NCBI GenBank assembly: GCA_012514315.1
Contig: JAAZAN010000023.1
Coordinates: 50,119-114,118 of the forward strand
Reading direction: 5' to 3'
DNA from: Chloroflexota bacterium
GTDB taxonomy: Bacteria; Chloroflexota; Anaerolineae; B4-G1
Length of the DNA stretch: 64,000 bases
Shown one piece after another: positions 34,983-44,201 of the stretch. The notes below the pieces were generated by a model. The model did no database searches. It saw only the letters and a list, made by a program, of their open reading frames with translations, and had not been told where the DNA came from. Made by a program: the position numbers and the translations under genes. Each line of letters starts with the position of its first letter. The first letter of the stretch is position 1.

Positions 34983-35708
34983 TTACACGCCCTGATAGTC
35001 GGTCTCTCCATCGATGATACGCACCACGTCACTGGCGAACAGTGAGAGTTGTTGCAGGTTCTCCGCACTGAGCTGCGCGATGATCTCCTGGTATCTGGCC
35101 ATGTCTGCGAGCAGCAGGCCGATCAATCGCCGATTGATGCCCTCGACCGCCGATAGCCCGAGGGTCAACCCGGCCAACGCGCTCAACCCAACCCGCCCGG
35201 CAAACCCGAGCGTGCGCAGACGATCGAAAAGGCCCGCAGCCAGTGCCTGCTCACGAAGCCCGTGGAGGCTCAGTACGATTGCAGTTATGGTTTCCGCGGC
35301 GTAAAGCATAGGGGACCGGCGTTCTGGCAGACGAGCGAGAATGTCCTCCAGAAGGCCGCGGTAATCCGCTCCCTCCGCCGACCGTAGACGATCCAAAAGG
35401 CTGAGCTTGACATGATCCCACTGGGCTTGGTCGCAGATCCCGCCGGTCACCTCCGCGACCAATGCGCTCGCTCGCGACGTCGGACGGAAGACGATACTCG
35501 ACCGTCCGGCGCCCTGCCCTTTGCCGCGCAGGACGAACTGCGATTCGACGAGACCACGTTGCTCGAGTAGGCGCAGCATATCGTATGCCGTGATTCTGCT
35601 GACGCCGAGCTCCTGAGCTACCTGAGTGTAATGCACAGGCTCACATGCTCCATGGTAGATGTCCAGGAAGCTGCTGAGGAATGTCTGCTGGCGTCGGGTT
35701 AGCTTCAA
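34983..35708 (-). CDS. Winged-helix transcriptional regulator
   Basis: The 241-residue product begins with a winged helix (RRQQTFLSSFLDIY through GVSRITAYDMLRLLEQRGLVE), followed by a mostly helical domain of about 150 residues that I do not recognise. The TTG at 35708 is supported by GAGGGG eight bases upstream and a consensus promoter. It is the first gene of a run with the phasin-like, patatin and UbiB-like genes, which may be its targets. Direct TCCGAA repeats in its leader are candidate autoregulatory sites. Confidence 0.8.
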   Translation of the reverse strand: MKLTRRQQTFLSSFLDIYHGACEPVHYTQVAQELGVSRITAYDMLRLLEQRGLVESQFVLRGKGQGAGRSSIVFRPTSRASALVAEVTGGICDQAQWDHVKLSLLDRLRSAEGADYRGLLEDILARLPERRSPMLYAAETITAIVLSLHGLREQALAAGLFDRLRTLGFAGRVGLSALAGLTLGLSAVEGINRRLIGLLLADMARYQEIIAQLSAENLQQLSLFASDVVRIIDGETDYQGV

Positions 35709-35753
35709 GATTAGCCCCTCGTCGCGCCGAACATTTCCGAAAAATCCGAATAT

Positions 35754-35781
35754 ATTATAGCATTAGGGTACGCTCTGTCAA
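35754..35781 (-). promoter_or_regulatory. Consensus promoter of the winged-helix regulator
   Basis: On the minus strand TTGACA (35776-35781), a 16-bp spacer and TATAAT (35754-35759) with TG upstream: a perfect consensus. Two TCCGAA direct repeats nine bases apart (within 35736-35750) lie between it and the gene and could be an operator. Confidence 0.8.
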
Positions 35782-35846
35782 TTGCCGATGGAGCAGCAAG
35801 TTCATAGCCTCTCCGCTGTTCACCTGATCGGACGGCTCGCCGATGC

Positions 35847-35875
35847 TTGACCTGAATCGGATTTGCCGATAGAAT
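35847..35875 (+). promoter_or_regulatory. Promoter of the SAM hydrolase gene, predicted leaderless
   Basis: TTGACC (35847-35852), 17 bp, TAGAAT (35870-35875). Transcription would start at about 35882, one base before the ATG, and there is no Shine-Dalgarno sequence. Confidence 0.65.
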
Positions 35876-35882
35876 CCGGGCT

Positions 35883-36725
35883 ATGGGTCAGCAGCCGATC
35901 ATCACCTTACTCACCGACTTCGGCGCCGATGATGGGTACGTGGGCGCGATGAAAGGGGTGATGCTGGGCATACTGCCCAACGTCAATCTGATTGATGTCT
36001 CCCACACGATTCGCCCCCAGAACGTACGTCAGGCTGCCTACGTGCTCTCGTCGATCTATCCCTATTTTCCCCCCGGAACCGTCCATCTGGTCGTGGTGGA
36101 CCCTGGCGTGGGGAGTGATAGGCGTCCCATCGCGGTGCGGGTACCGGGAGCCTGTCTGGTCGGCCCGGACAACGGCGTGTTGAGCTACATTATGTCATCA
36201 GAGCCAGTGCACGATGTGTTCGAGCTGGCCCATCCAAGGTATCGGCTGCATCCGGTGAGTGACACATTTCACGGGCGAGATGTCTTCGCGCCCGCGGCGG
36301 CATACCTGGCGGCCGGTGTGGAGATAGCGGCGCTCGGGCCTCGAGTTGTCGACCCGATGCGGCTCCCGGCGCCCCGGCTTGCTCTGGATGGCAACGTGGT
36401 GCACGGCGAGGTGTTGCACATCGATCGCTTCGGCAATGGCGTGACCAGTATCGGGCGTCTCGTCTGGGAAGGCCTGGATCTGTTGCTGAGGCCGTCCTTC
36501 GGCGCGGTCGTCGATGCGTCTGTGCGTATCCCGTCCGCGGCGGCGCAGGTCGCCGTGGCGAGCCAGATACTACAAGGGGTACATCGGATCTATGCTGAGG
36601 TGGCGCCTGGTGAAGGCATCGCTCTGGTGGGTAGTGATGGATATCTGGAAATCGCGGTGCGTGAAGGCGATGGCGCCGCGGTGCTGGGGTTGGAGTTGGG
36701 TGACTCGGTGACGCTGAGCTTCTGA
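35883..36725 (+). CDS. S-adenosyl-L-methionine hydrolase (adenosine-forming), DUF62 family
   Basis: The 280-residue protein matches the SAM hydroxide adenosyltransferase family: TDFGADDGYVGAMKG at the N-terminus with the substrate-binding Asp, VVVDPGVGSDRR with the conserved Asp and Arg, GPDNGVL, and a C-terminal beta domain. It splits SAM with water into adenosine and methionine. Halogenase relatives differ at a few residues; the DxxxxxxR-type pattern here fits the hydrolase. Length is normal. It is probably translated from a leaderless mRNA and precedes the MurA gene by 69 bases. Confidence 0.92.
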   Translation: MGQQPIITLLTDFGADDGYVGAMKGVMLGILPNVNLIDVSHTIRPQNVRQAAYVLSSIYPYFPPGTVHLVVVDPGVGSDRRPIAVRVPGACLVGPDNGVLSYIMSSEPVHDVFELAHPRYRLHPVSDTFHGRDVFAPAAAYLAAGVEIAALGPRVVDPMRLPAPRLALDGNVVHGEVLHIDRFGNGVTSIGRLVWEGLDLLLRPSFGAVVDASVRIPSAAAQVAVASQILQGVHRIYAEVAPGEGIALVGSDGYLEIAVREGDGAAVLGLELGDSVTLSF

Positions 36726-36794
36726 GGATATCGAGAGTGATTGTGGGGCGTTGGGTGGACGTGTCGCCTGACGCCTGGATGTGAGGTGCTGAAC

Positions 36795-38099
36795 GTGGAT
36801 ACATTCATCATTGAGGGTGGACACGCCCTGTCGGGAACTGTGATTCCGAGTGGGAACAAGAATGCGGCGCTCCCGCTGCTTGCGGCATGCCTGCTGACCG
36901 ATGAGCCGGTGATTCTGCGCAATGTCCCTGATATCGGAGATATCCGCTCTATGGCGGAATTGCTCAGAGCTGTGGGGGCGTCAGTCGAGGAGCTGGCCCC
37001 GCACGTCTGGCAGGTGCACGCGCGGGAGGTGAATACCACCCGCTTTGATCCCCGACTGTTCGGCCTCATCCGGGGTTCCATCACCCTGGCGGGACCGATG
37101 TTGGGTCGTATGGGAAAAGTTCATCTCCCGAGGCCCGGAGGAGACGTCATTGGTCGCCGGCGCGTGGACACCCACTTCCTGGCGTTGAGCGCCTTGGGCG
37201 CCGAGGTCGATACCGATGGCGCTTTCTGCCTGCGGGGGCCGTCCCTGACGGGGGCGGACATTCTCCTCGATGAGACGAGCGTGACGGCGACTGAGAACGC
37301 GATTATGGCCGCCACACTCGCCCGTGGGACGACCATCATCCGTAACGCGGCATCTGAACCGCACGTTCAGGATCTATGCCATATGTTGGTCCGGTTGGGC
37401 GCGCAGATCGACGGCATCGGCACGAATGTGGTGACCATCCAGGGCGTCGAACGTCTGAATGGCGGTGAGTACACTATCGGGTCGGACTACATGGAGGTGG
37501 GCAGTTACATCGCCTTAGCCGCCGTGACTGGCGGCGAACTGCTCATCAAGGACGCGGCGCCTGAGCATCTACGTATGGTGCGCATGGTTCTGGAACGGCT
37601 GGGCGTATGCTTTGAGGTGCGTGGGGAGGACGTGTTCGTTCCCGCCGACCAGGAGATGGTTGTTCTCTCCGATATTGGTGGAGCCGTTCCGTCTATAGCC
37701 GATGCGCCCTGGCCGGGGTTTCCAGCGGACCTGCTCAGCATGGTCACTGTGCTGGCCTCGCAAGCTCGTGGCACGGTGCTCATTCACGAGAAGATGTTCG
37801 AGGGCCGTCTCTTCTGGGTGGACAGTCTGATCTTCATGGGAGCGCGGATCATCCTCTGTGATCCGCATCGCTGTGTCGTACAGGGTCCCGCGCCACTGCA
37901 CGGCGACCAGGTGACGAGTCCGGACATCCGCGCGGGTATGGCGCTACTGATCGCGGCCTTGTGCGCTCAGGGACAGAGCGTGATTCGGAACGTTGGGCAG
38001 ATCGATCGTGGGTACGAGCGGGTCGAGGACAAGCTGCGCGCCGTGGGGGCGCGCATCGAGCGTGTGACACTCCGGGACGGCGCCCGGCCAGGCGTCTGA
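36795..38099 (+). CDS. murA: UDP-N-acetylglucosamine 1-carboxyvinyltransferase with Asp at the catalytic Cys position
   Basis: The 434-residue product is a full-length EPSP-synthase-fold MurA ([38 protein letters not shown]), the enzyme that moves enolpyruvate from PEP to UDP-GlcNAc at the start of peptidoglycan synthesis. In the active-site loop the usual PGGCTIG reads PGGDVIG, so the catalytic and fosfomycin-binding Cys is Asp117 (codon GAC at 37143-37145). The same change occurs in mycobacterial and chlamydial enzymes, which stay active but resist fosfomycin. The GTG start follows GAGGTG and removes an unsupported 18-codon extension. It presumably operates with the MreB further on. Confidence 0.93.
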   Translation: MDTFIIEGGHALSGTVIPSGNKNAALPLLAACLLTDEPVILRNVPDIGDIRSMAELLRAVGASVEELAPHVWQVHAREVNTTRFDPRLFGLIRGSITLAGPMLGRMGKVHLPRPGGDVIGRRRVDTHFLALSALGAEVDTDGAFCLRGPSLTGADILLDETSVTATENAIMAATLARGTTIIRNAASEPHVQDLCHMLVRLGAQIDGIGTNVVTIQGVERLNGGEYTIGSDYMEVGSYIALAAVTGGELLIKDAAPEHLRMVRMVLERLGVCFEVRGEDVFVPADQEMVVLSDIGGAVPSIADAPWPGFPADLLSMVTVLASQARGTVLIHEKMFEGRLFWVDSLIFMGARIILCDPHRCVVQGPAPLHGDQVTSPDIRAGMALLIAALCAQGQSVIRNVGQIDRGYERVEDKLRAVGARIERVTLRDGARPGV

Positions 38100-38116
38100 C
38101 GATCCGGCCGAGACGG

Positions 38117-38869
38117 CTAAGGAACGATGTAGCTATCCACCAACGCGCCTGTCGCGTCCCGCAGTTGGAGTAGCTCGCCTCCGTTCCAGGCCGGCTGCGT
38201 GCGGCCCCAGAAGAGCTCTCGTGGTGTGTTGTCGCCGCTTGTGCTACGTAGCACGATGTCTCCGTCTGTGAAGAGCATCACGCCGGGGAATGCGTAGGTG
38301 TTACCATCCTCATCGGATAGTGTCCAACCAGTGAGGTCCGCCGTGCCGCCGCGGTTGCGGATCGTGACCGCTTCCTCCGCCAGTCTCCCCGAACCCAGCA
38401 CTCGGGCGATCTCCACCACCGGTGGTCCAATGGGCGTGGGCGTGGGCAGCGCGGTGGGCAACGGTGTGGAATTCTCCGCTGGTTCGGCCGCCTCCACGAT
38501 GTCGGGCAGCGGCGTTGGCGGCGGAATGACGAGTTCCTGTCCGATGTGGAGTACGTTCGGATCGTCCAGCCCATTGGTGTGCAGCAGGTCGTCAATACTC
38601 ACCCCATATGTCAGAGCGATGGCCCCGAGTGTATCTCCTGCCACCACTGTGTAGATGGTCTGTGTGGGTTGCACAACAACGGGCTCTGCGGTCGCTGTGA
38701 CGGCGCCCGGCCCAGATACACTGACCGTGGCTGTCGTGGCCGTCGAAGCGGCGGTAGGTGTCGGGGGACCGTCCGAATCGCTCGAGACGTAGAAGATGAC
38801 CAACGCTAGGCCGAGAATCGCCATCAGACCCAGTACCAGGTAGATTGGCCAGTTTCGGGTTCTCATCAT
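38117..38869 (-). CDS. Membrane-anchored LysM protein with lamin-tail-like domain
   Basis: The 250-residue product has an N-terminal membrane helix (about 8-27), a Thr-rich linker, one LysM domain (YTVVAGDTLGAIALTYGVS...GQELVIP) and a C-terminal domain (about 150-250) resembling the lamin-tail domain (VTIRNRGGTADLTGWTLSDEDGN...LQLRDATGALVDSY). LysM suggests binding to wall glycan; lamin-tail domains occur in many secreted bacterial proteins of unclear role. The start has GGTGGAG upstream. It converges on murA. Confidence 0.88.
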   Translation of the reverse strand: MMRTRNWPIYLVLGLMAILGLALVIFYVSSDSDGPPTPTAASTATTATVSVSGPGAVTATAEPVVVQPTQTIYTVVAGDTLGAIALTYGVSIDDLLHTNGLDDPNVLHIGQELVIPPPTPLPDIVEAAEPAENSTPLPTALPTPTPIGPPVVEIARVLGSGRLAEEAVTIRNRGGTADLTGWTLSDEDGNTYAFPGVMLFTDGDIVLRSTSGDNTPRELFWGRTQPAWNGGELLQLRDATGALVDSYIVP

Positions 38870-38957
38870 ATAGCTCCACCCTCTCGTCTGACGTGCGAGG
38901 CCATTCTATCACAGGTCTTGCCAAAGTTGAAATTCGAGGCCCCGTGTGTCCCTTCTG

Positions 38958-38986
38958 TTGCCAGTCGATGCTGAATATGTTACACT
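38958..38986 (+). promoter_or_regulatory. Promoter of the amidohydrolase gene
   Basis: TTGCCA (38958-38963), a 17-bp spacer and TACACT (38981-38986) with TG upstream. It lies 33 bases before the start and is followed by a GAGGGGG ribosome site. Confidence 0.6.
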
Positions 38987-39019
38987 GCGGCTGGATCCGA
39001 ATGGGCGAGGGGGTGTCTG

Positions 39020-40369
39020 ATGTCGACGCTATTGGTGAGGAATGCCGATCTCCTGGCTCCGATGATTTCGCGGGAGCACTGTGTGCGCGACGGCGGCCTG
39101 TTCGTGCGCGACAACGTGATCGAGCAGGTCGGACGGTCTTCAGAGCTCCCCACAAGTGCTGACCACATCGTCGATGCACGCGGCATGCTGGTTATGCCGG
39201 GCCTTGTCAACGTCCACCACCATTTCTACCAGACACTTACCCGCGCCGTGCCCGGCGTTCAGGATGTCAAGCTGTTTCACTGGCTCAGGAGGCTGTATCC
39301 CATCTGGTCTCACCTTACAGCCGAGGGGGTCTATGTCAGCGCGCTGGTCGCCATGGCCGAATTGATGCTCACGGGGTGTACGACCTCAGTCGACCACCTT
39401 TACCTCTACCCCAACGACTGTCGTATTGATGATGAAATCCGAGCTGCCGATGAGATCGGCATGCGCTTCCACGCCGGGCGAGGAGCGATGAGTTTGGGTG
39501 AGCGGGACGGTGGCCTGCCGCCTGATCGCGTCGTTGAGGATGAGGGCGCAATTCTCCTCGACACGCAGCGCGTGATTGAGACATACCACGATAGCGCCGA
39601 CTACGCGATGGTACGAATCGTGGTCGCTCCGTGCTCCCCGTTCTCGGTCTCGCCCGCGCTGATGCGTGAGTCGGCATCGCTCGGTCGCGCCTACGGTGTC
39701 AGGCTGTATACCCATCTAGCCGAGACGCTCGATGAGGAGCAGTTCTGCCTGCGGGAGTTCGGACGTCGACCTGTGGAGTATGCCGAGGATCTGGGATGGC
39801 TCGGTGAGGATGTCTGGCACGTCCACTGTGTGCATCTCAACGAGGCCGAGGTGAGGCGGTTCGCGGATACTGGCACGGGAGTCTGCCACTGTCCGTCGTC
39901 CAATATGCGGTTGGGCTCCGGTATTGCGCCTGTGCCCGCGTATCTGGATGCGCGCGTGCGCGTGGGTCTGGGCGTGGATGGATCGGCCAGCAACGACTCT
40001 TCGCATATGCTTGCGGAAGCGCGTCAGGCTCTGCTTCTGCAGCGGGTGATGAACGCCCCTTCAGCACTGTCGGCTGAGGATGTACTGACGATGGCTACGC
40101 AGGGCGGCGCCGCGCTGCTGGGGCGCACGGATATCGGCGTGCTTCAGCCTGGCAAGGCGGCGGACTTCATCGGCTTCCGGCTGGACCGAGTGGGCTACGC
40201 GGGTGCACTTCACGATCCATTGGCCGCGTTGGTGTTCTGCGCGCCCCAGCAGGTGGATCTTTCAGTGATCAACGGCCGCATTGTGGTTGAGGATGGGCAG
40301 CTCCTGACGGTGGACCTGGGCCCGCTGGTTGAACGACACAACCGCCTGGCCCGTGAGATGGTATCGTGA
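39020..40369 (+). CDS. 8-oxoguanine deaminase-like amidohydrolase
   Basis: The 449-residue protein belongs to the AtzA/TrzN/SsnA branch of the metal-dependent amidohydrolases. It has the HxH metal motif in VNVHHHFYQTLTRAVPG, a later His in LYTHLAET and the Asp of GLGVDGSASND. The FYQTLTRAVPG and LFHWLRRLYPIW segments are those I associate with 8-oxoguanine deaminases, which convert 8-oxoguanine to urate; related enzymes act on chlorotriazines. It is followed by a PreA-like oxidoreductase and a creatininase-family gene in the same direction, a neighbourhood typical of purine/pyrimidine salvage or breakdown. Confidence 0.8.
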   Translation: MSTLLVRNADLLAPMISREHCVRDGGLFVRDNVIEQVGRSSELPTSADHIVDARGMLVMPGLVNVHHHFYQTLTRAVPGVQDVKLFHWLRRLYPIWSHLTAEGVYVSALVAMAELMLTGCTTSVDHLYLYPNDCRIDDEIRAADEIGMRFHAGRGAMSLGERDGGLPPDRVVEDEGAILLDTQRVIETYHDSADYAMVRIVVAPCSPFSVSPALMRESASLGRAYGVRLYTHLAETLDEEQFCLREFGRRPVEYAEDLGWLGEDVWHVHCVHLNEAEVRRFADTGTGVCHCPSSNMRLGSGIAPVPAYLDARVRVGLGVDGSASNDSSHMLAEARQALLLQRVMNAPSALSAEDVLTMATQGGAALLGRTDIGVLQPGKAADFIGFRLDRVGYAGALHDPLAALVFCAPQQVDLSVINGRIVVEDGQLLTVDLGPLVERHNRLAREMVS

Positions 40370-40464
40370 CCGGCGGTATGTGAGGTCGGGACACCCGGGC
40401 GCTGTCATCGTTTGGCTAGAGTGAACAGCCATGTGTGTTGTCGGCAGATGAAGGAGGAGCTGAC

Positions 40465-41550
40465 GTGGCCCAACTCGACGTACAGATCGCGGGGCTTTCA
40501 CTGCGGAACCCGGTTATGCCTGCCGCGGGTCCGCCCGGCTGGAACGGCGATGCGATGGGCGCTTGTGCCGAGGGGGGAGCTGGCGCCATCGTCTCCAAGA
40601 CCGTGTCAGTGTTGCCTGCCCAGGCGCCGACACCCAACATGGCGCAGATTCCCGGAGGGTTCCTCAACACCGAGCTGTGGTCCGAGCTACCGGTTGAGCA
40701 GTTCATCGCGCAGGAGTACCCGGTTGCTCGGAAGACGGGCCTCCCGCTGATTATCAGCCTGGGGTACACAGCCGGAGACATCACCGATCTGGCTCCCCGG
40801 GTCCGTCCGTTCGCCGACGCGCTCGAGCTGTCCACGCACTACATCGGCGATGATCCGAGCCCCATGGTGCAGGCTATTCAGGCGGCGAAAGCAGCCGTTG
40901 ATGTGCCGGTGTTCGTTAAGCTGAGCCCATTCCGCGATATGCGGGCCGCGGCTCAGGCCGCGGCCGAAGCCGGGGCGGATGGCATCGTGGCGGTCAACTC
41001 GTTTGGCCCGTGCCTCGGCGTGGATGTGGAGACAGGACGGATGCTGATGGGCAGCCGCGACGGCTATGGATGGCTCTCGGGGCCGGCCCTCAAGCCATTG
41101 GCGCTGCGCTGTGTATTCGACGTCGCTCGATCGACGAGTATCCCCATCATCGGTGTGGGTGGGATATCCAATGGGGTGGACGCAATCGAGTTCCTCATGG
41201 TCGGTGCGTCGGCGGTTGGCGTGTGCACAGCCGCGATTCTGCGTGGGCCGCAGGTGTTCGGCAAGATAGTGGCCGAGATGAACGCGTGGCTCGACTCCCA
41301 CGGATATGCATCTATCGCGGAGATTCGCGGTCTGGCGCTCCGCCATCTGGATGAACGCGCGTTCCGTACATCGCACGTTCCGCCCGACCTGGATGTTGAG
41401 ACGTGCACAGGGTGTGGTCGGTGTGAGGTCAGTTGTGTGTACGATGCCATCCACGTCGTGAGCAAGAAGGCCGTTCTGTCCCGAGAGCGGTGTGCTGGGT
41501 GCGGCCTGTGTGTGACGCGCTGCCCCGTCAGAGCGCTAACGCTGCTCTAG
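40465..41550 (+). CDS. PreA-like dihydropyrimidine dehydrogenase/dihydroorotate dehydrogenase-fold protein
   Basis: The 361-residue product has a dihydroorotate dehydrogenase-type FMN barrel (LSLRNPVMPAAGPPG, VFVKLSPF, IIGVGGISNGVDAIEFLMVGASAVG) followed by two C-terminal [4Fe-4S] motifs (CTGCGRCEVSC and CAGCGLCVTRCP). That combination is the PreA subunit of NAD-dependent dihydropyrimidine dehydrogenase; plain PyrD lacks the ferredoxin part. The partner PreT is not adjacent; the NfnB-like protein is of the right family but 17 kb away. The GTG start follows AAGGAGGAG. It sits between a guanine-type deaminase and a creatininase-like gene. Confidence 0.85.
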   Translation: MAQLDVQIAGLSLRNPVMPAAGPPGWNGDAMGACAEGGAGAIVSKTVSVLPAQAPTPNMAQIPGGFLNTELWSELPVEQFIAQEYPVARKTGLPLIISLGYTAGDITDLAPRVRPFADALELSTHYIGDDPSPMVQAIQAAKAAVDVPVFVKLSPFRDMRAAAQAAAEAGADGIVAVNSFGPCLGVDVETGRMLMGSRDGYGWLSGPALKPLALRCVFDVARSTSIPIIGVGGISNGVDAIEFLMVGASAVGVCTAAILRGPQVFGKIVAEMNAWLDSHGYASIAEIRGLALRHLDERAFRTSHVPPDLDVETCTGCGRCEVSCVYDAIHVVSKKAVLSRERCAGCGLCVTRCPVRALTLL

Positions 41551-41653
41551 ATATGCGGTAAGAAGGCAAGTGGTTCTTTGCCATAGGAATAAGGTATTTC
41601 GGTCTGTCGAACTGGGCACAGGCTGCGTGTGCAGAACCCTCCAGGAGGTGGAT

Positions 41654-42460
41654 GTGTCTTCAGCGGAGCGATTTCCTCAGCGATTCTTGCCATACCTGAC
41701 AACCACCGAGATTGCGCATCTCCCGGAGAAGGACCGAGCGGCGGTGATTCTGCCGCTGGCTTCCGTCGAGCAGCACGGCCCTCATCTGCCCGTGTACACC
41801 GATAGCATCATCGTCTGGGAAGTGCTCGAACGAGCGCTGGCGCTCCTCCCTGACGATCTACCGGTCTACTATCTCCCTCTCCAGGCCTATGGCAAGAGCA
41901 ACGAGCATGCCGGGATCGCCGGCACGGTCACGCTGACATCCGAGACGCTCATCCGTGTGCTCACGGACATTGCGGTCAGCGTTGCTCGCAGCGGCTTCCG
42001 GCGCCTGGTCATCTTGAACGGCCACGGCGGCAATGCCGAGATTGTTGATTTTGTCATCCGGGACATTCGGGAGCAGACTGACCTGATGGTCTTCGCGATC
42101 CACCCCCTTCTCCGTGTAGCGATCCCCGAAGCGGGGTTGAGTGATGATGAGCGAACATATGGCATTCACGCGGGTGACATCGAGACGTCGATTCTCCTGT
42201 GTTGCAGTCCCGACCAGGTCCGACGTGATCACATGGCTCCCAGCCTTCCGGCGCACTTGCAGCGTCTCAAGTACCCGCCGTTTATGGGCCCCTTGACGTT
42301 TGCCTGGCTCACACGGGATATCACGGAGAGCGGTGTGCTGGGCGATCCGACTCAGGCTACAGCGGATAAGGGCGCGCGTTTCCTCGCGGACGCTGCAGCC
42401 CAGACGGCTGATCTGCTGCGCGAGATTGTCGATTTCCGCTTCGATTCTCAGGGCGACTGA
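41654..42460 (+). CDS. Creatininase family amidohydrolase
   Basis: The 268-residue protein has the family motifs SVEQHGPHLP with the metal-binding Glu and His, YGKSNEHAG, and ILNGHGGN. Members form hexamers with two metal ions and open small cyclic amides (creatinine, and FAPy-type purine intermediates in ArfB-like enzymes). The GTG at 41654 follows CAGGAGG; the 28-codon upstream extension is not supported. Its place behind the deaminase and PreA-like genes supports action on a ring-opened or ring-closed nucleobase product, though the substrate cannot be read from the sequence. Confidence 0.88.
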   Translation: MSSAERFPQRFLPYLTTTEIAHLPEKDRAAVILPLASVEQHGPHLPVYTDSIIVWEVLERALALLPDDLPVYYLPLQAYGKSNEHAGIAGTVTLTSETLIRVLTDIAVSVARSGFRRLVILNGHGGNAEIVDFVIRDIREQTDLMVFAIHPLLRVAIPEAGLSDDERTYGIHAGDIETSILLCCSPDQVRRDHMAPSLPAHLQRLKYPPFMGPLTFAWLTRDITESGVLGDPTQATADKGARFLADAAAQTADLLREIVDFRFDSQGD

Positions 42461-42860
42461 CCGCCGCGGCCCTGGACGATCTGGATCGATACATCGAGAA
42501 TTCCTGGCGCGTTCTGAACCAGCGCATTCCGCTCCCCTGGGTCTCGTCCACGGTGAACCGTCTGGCTAGAGGTAGCCGGTATCCGATCGAATCAGCACGC
42601 TGCGTGCGGTTCGTTGACCACGCCCCCCCAGGGTGCACCGCAGATGCCGGCGTCGATCCGCTGGTTGCCGCTGTGGCTCCAGGTCCCTTCGACGCATCCT
42701 GATGTGATCCGGCCTGCGCGCCCGATGTTGTAGTTGTGAAACTTCGTGGATACGCTATAATCGCGTCTCAGTGAGGTTGTCTGTGTTAGCCTGCTAAGCG
42801 TAGTGGGCTGTATTCAGTCCGTACCAAGCAAACCAGTAGTACACCAGTGACAGGGAGTGG
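42461..42860. other. Intergenic region with promoter and an open frame lacking a normal start
   Basis: This 400-bp gap precedes the aminotransferase operon. A plus-strand frame is open from 42412 to a TGA near 42703 and reads like protein (IENSWRVLNQRIPLPWV), but it has no ATG, GTG or TTG before about 42553 and no ribosome site, so it may be a gene remnant. No stable terminator was identified after the creatininase gene. Confidence 0.4.
42734..42761 (+). promoter_or_regulatory. Promoter of the aminotransferase/sugar-nucleotide operon
   Basis: TTGTGA (42734-42739), 16 bp, then consensus TATAAT (42756-42761). It is located 100 bases before the DegT-type aminotransferase gene and probably drives the run through 47531. 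Confidence 0.65.
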
Positions 42861-44138
42861 ATGATGGAAGCGAAGCTTGCGACCGATGGCGGACCGAAAA
42901 CCGTGCGGAACACGTTGGTAGGTTGGCCGAAGTTTGACGACTGTGCGGTTGATGCGGTCGTCGATGTGTTGAGATCGGGTAAGGTCAACTACTGGACTGG
43001 ATCGAGGGGCCGGGAGTTCGAGAAGCGGTATGCGGAATGGCAAGGAAGCAAGTACGCGATCAGTGTGACGAATGGAACGGCTGCTCTGCACGTCGCTCTC
43101 ACTGCGCTGGGCATCGGTCCGGGTGACGAGGTGATCGTCCCGAGTTACACGTTTATCGCGACCAGTTTCTCGGTGGTCCAGGCGGGCGCCATTCCCCGCT
43201 TTGCCGACGTCAATCGTGAGGATCACTGTATCAGCGTTGCCTCGGCGGAGGAGTTGGTAAACGATCGAACGAAGGCGATCATCCCGGTACATCTCTATGG
43301 CAACGTCTGCGAGATGGACGACATCCTGGCCTTTGCGCGACGCCACAGTCTAGCTGTCATTGAGGACAATGCCGAGGCATTCGGCGGTGAGTACAAGGGG
43401 AAGAAGACCGGCGCCCTGAGCGACATTGCGGCCTGCAGCTTTTGCCAGAACAAGACCTTCACAACGGGTGGTGAAGGGGGAATGGTGACCACCGATGACG
43501 AGGAGTTGGCGTGGACGGCGCGCAGCTTCCGTGACCATGGCTACGATGTCAAGCAGCGGCTCAGCCTATTGGAGCTGGAGCAGAAGCTCCCCTATATCCA
43601 TAATATGGTCGGCTGGAATTACCGCATGACGGAGATGCAGTCCGCCATCGGGTTGGCCGAACTGGACCGGATGGATACGTGGAATATGCCGCGCCGGCGT
43701 CGCAATGCAGCGATTCTGATGGAACGGCTGCGCGATCTCCCGCAGATTAAGTACCTGCCCATCGACACACCCGAGCGCCGCAATGGCTGGTACGTGATGG
43801 CGTTCTCATTGGATATCGAGAACATGACATGCGACATCCAGCAGTTCGCGACGGCAGCGGTGGCCGAGGGCGCCCCTGTGTGGAAGGTCTTCTGGCCACA
43901 GTGCCACACCGAGCGGGCTTTCACACAGCATCGTGCGTTCGGGCGCTCCGGCTTTCCATTCACCTCGCAGGAGTACACGGACGAGGCCAGTGCGGACTAC
44001 AGTCAGGTCGAGGCGCCCAATGCCCGGTGGCATGAAGAGCATACGTTCACGTGCTTCGCATTCCCGACCTTCACCGAGGAGGATATGGAGCAGATCGGTG
44101 ACGCGTTGGTGAAGGTCATCAAGGCCTACTCGCGATAA
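42861..44138 (+). CDS. DegT/DnrJ/EryC1/StrS family PLP-dependent aminotransferase
   Basis: The 425-residue protein has the family core: NGTAALHVAL at 71-80, PSYTF near 94, IEDNAEAFG near 167-175 and NKTFTTGGEGG, placing the PLP-binding Lys at 198. Enzymes of this family aminate keto sugars for surface glycans or antibiotics, or make aromatic amino precursors. GGAG precedes two adjacent ATG codons. It heads a co-directional set with a Gfo/Idh oxidoreductase, a GHMP kinase and a nucleotidyltransferase, which supports amino-sugar or cyclitol formation. Confidence 0.92.
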   Translation: MMEAKLATDGGPKTVRNTLVGWPKFDDCAVDAVVDVLRSGKVNYWTGSRGREFEKRYAEWQGSKYAISVTNGTAALHVALTALGIGPGDEVIVPSYTFIATSFSVVQAGAIPRFADVNREDHCISVASAEELVNDRTKAIIPVHLYGNVCEMDDILAFARRHSLAVIEDNAEAFGGEYKGKKTGALSDIAACSFCQNKTFTTGGEGGMVTTDDEELAWTARSFRDHGYDVKQRLSLLELEQKLPYIHNMVGWNYRMTEMQSAIGLAELDRMDTWNMPRRRRNAAILMERLRDLPQIKYLPIDTPERRNGWYVMAFSLDIENMTCDIQQFATAAVAEGAPVWKVFWPQCHTERAFTQHRAFGRSGFPFTSQEYTDEASADYSQVEAPNARWHEEHTFTCFAFPTFTEEDMEQIGDALVKVIKAYSR

Positions 44139-44201
44139 GGCTGCGGGGCTGGCAACGGGGGGCGCGCGTGCTGAGTGGACTGACCAGGAGGTACATGAGT
44201 C

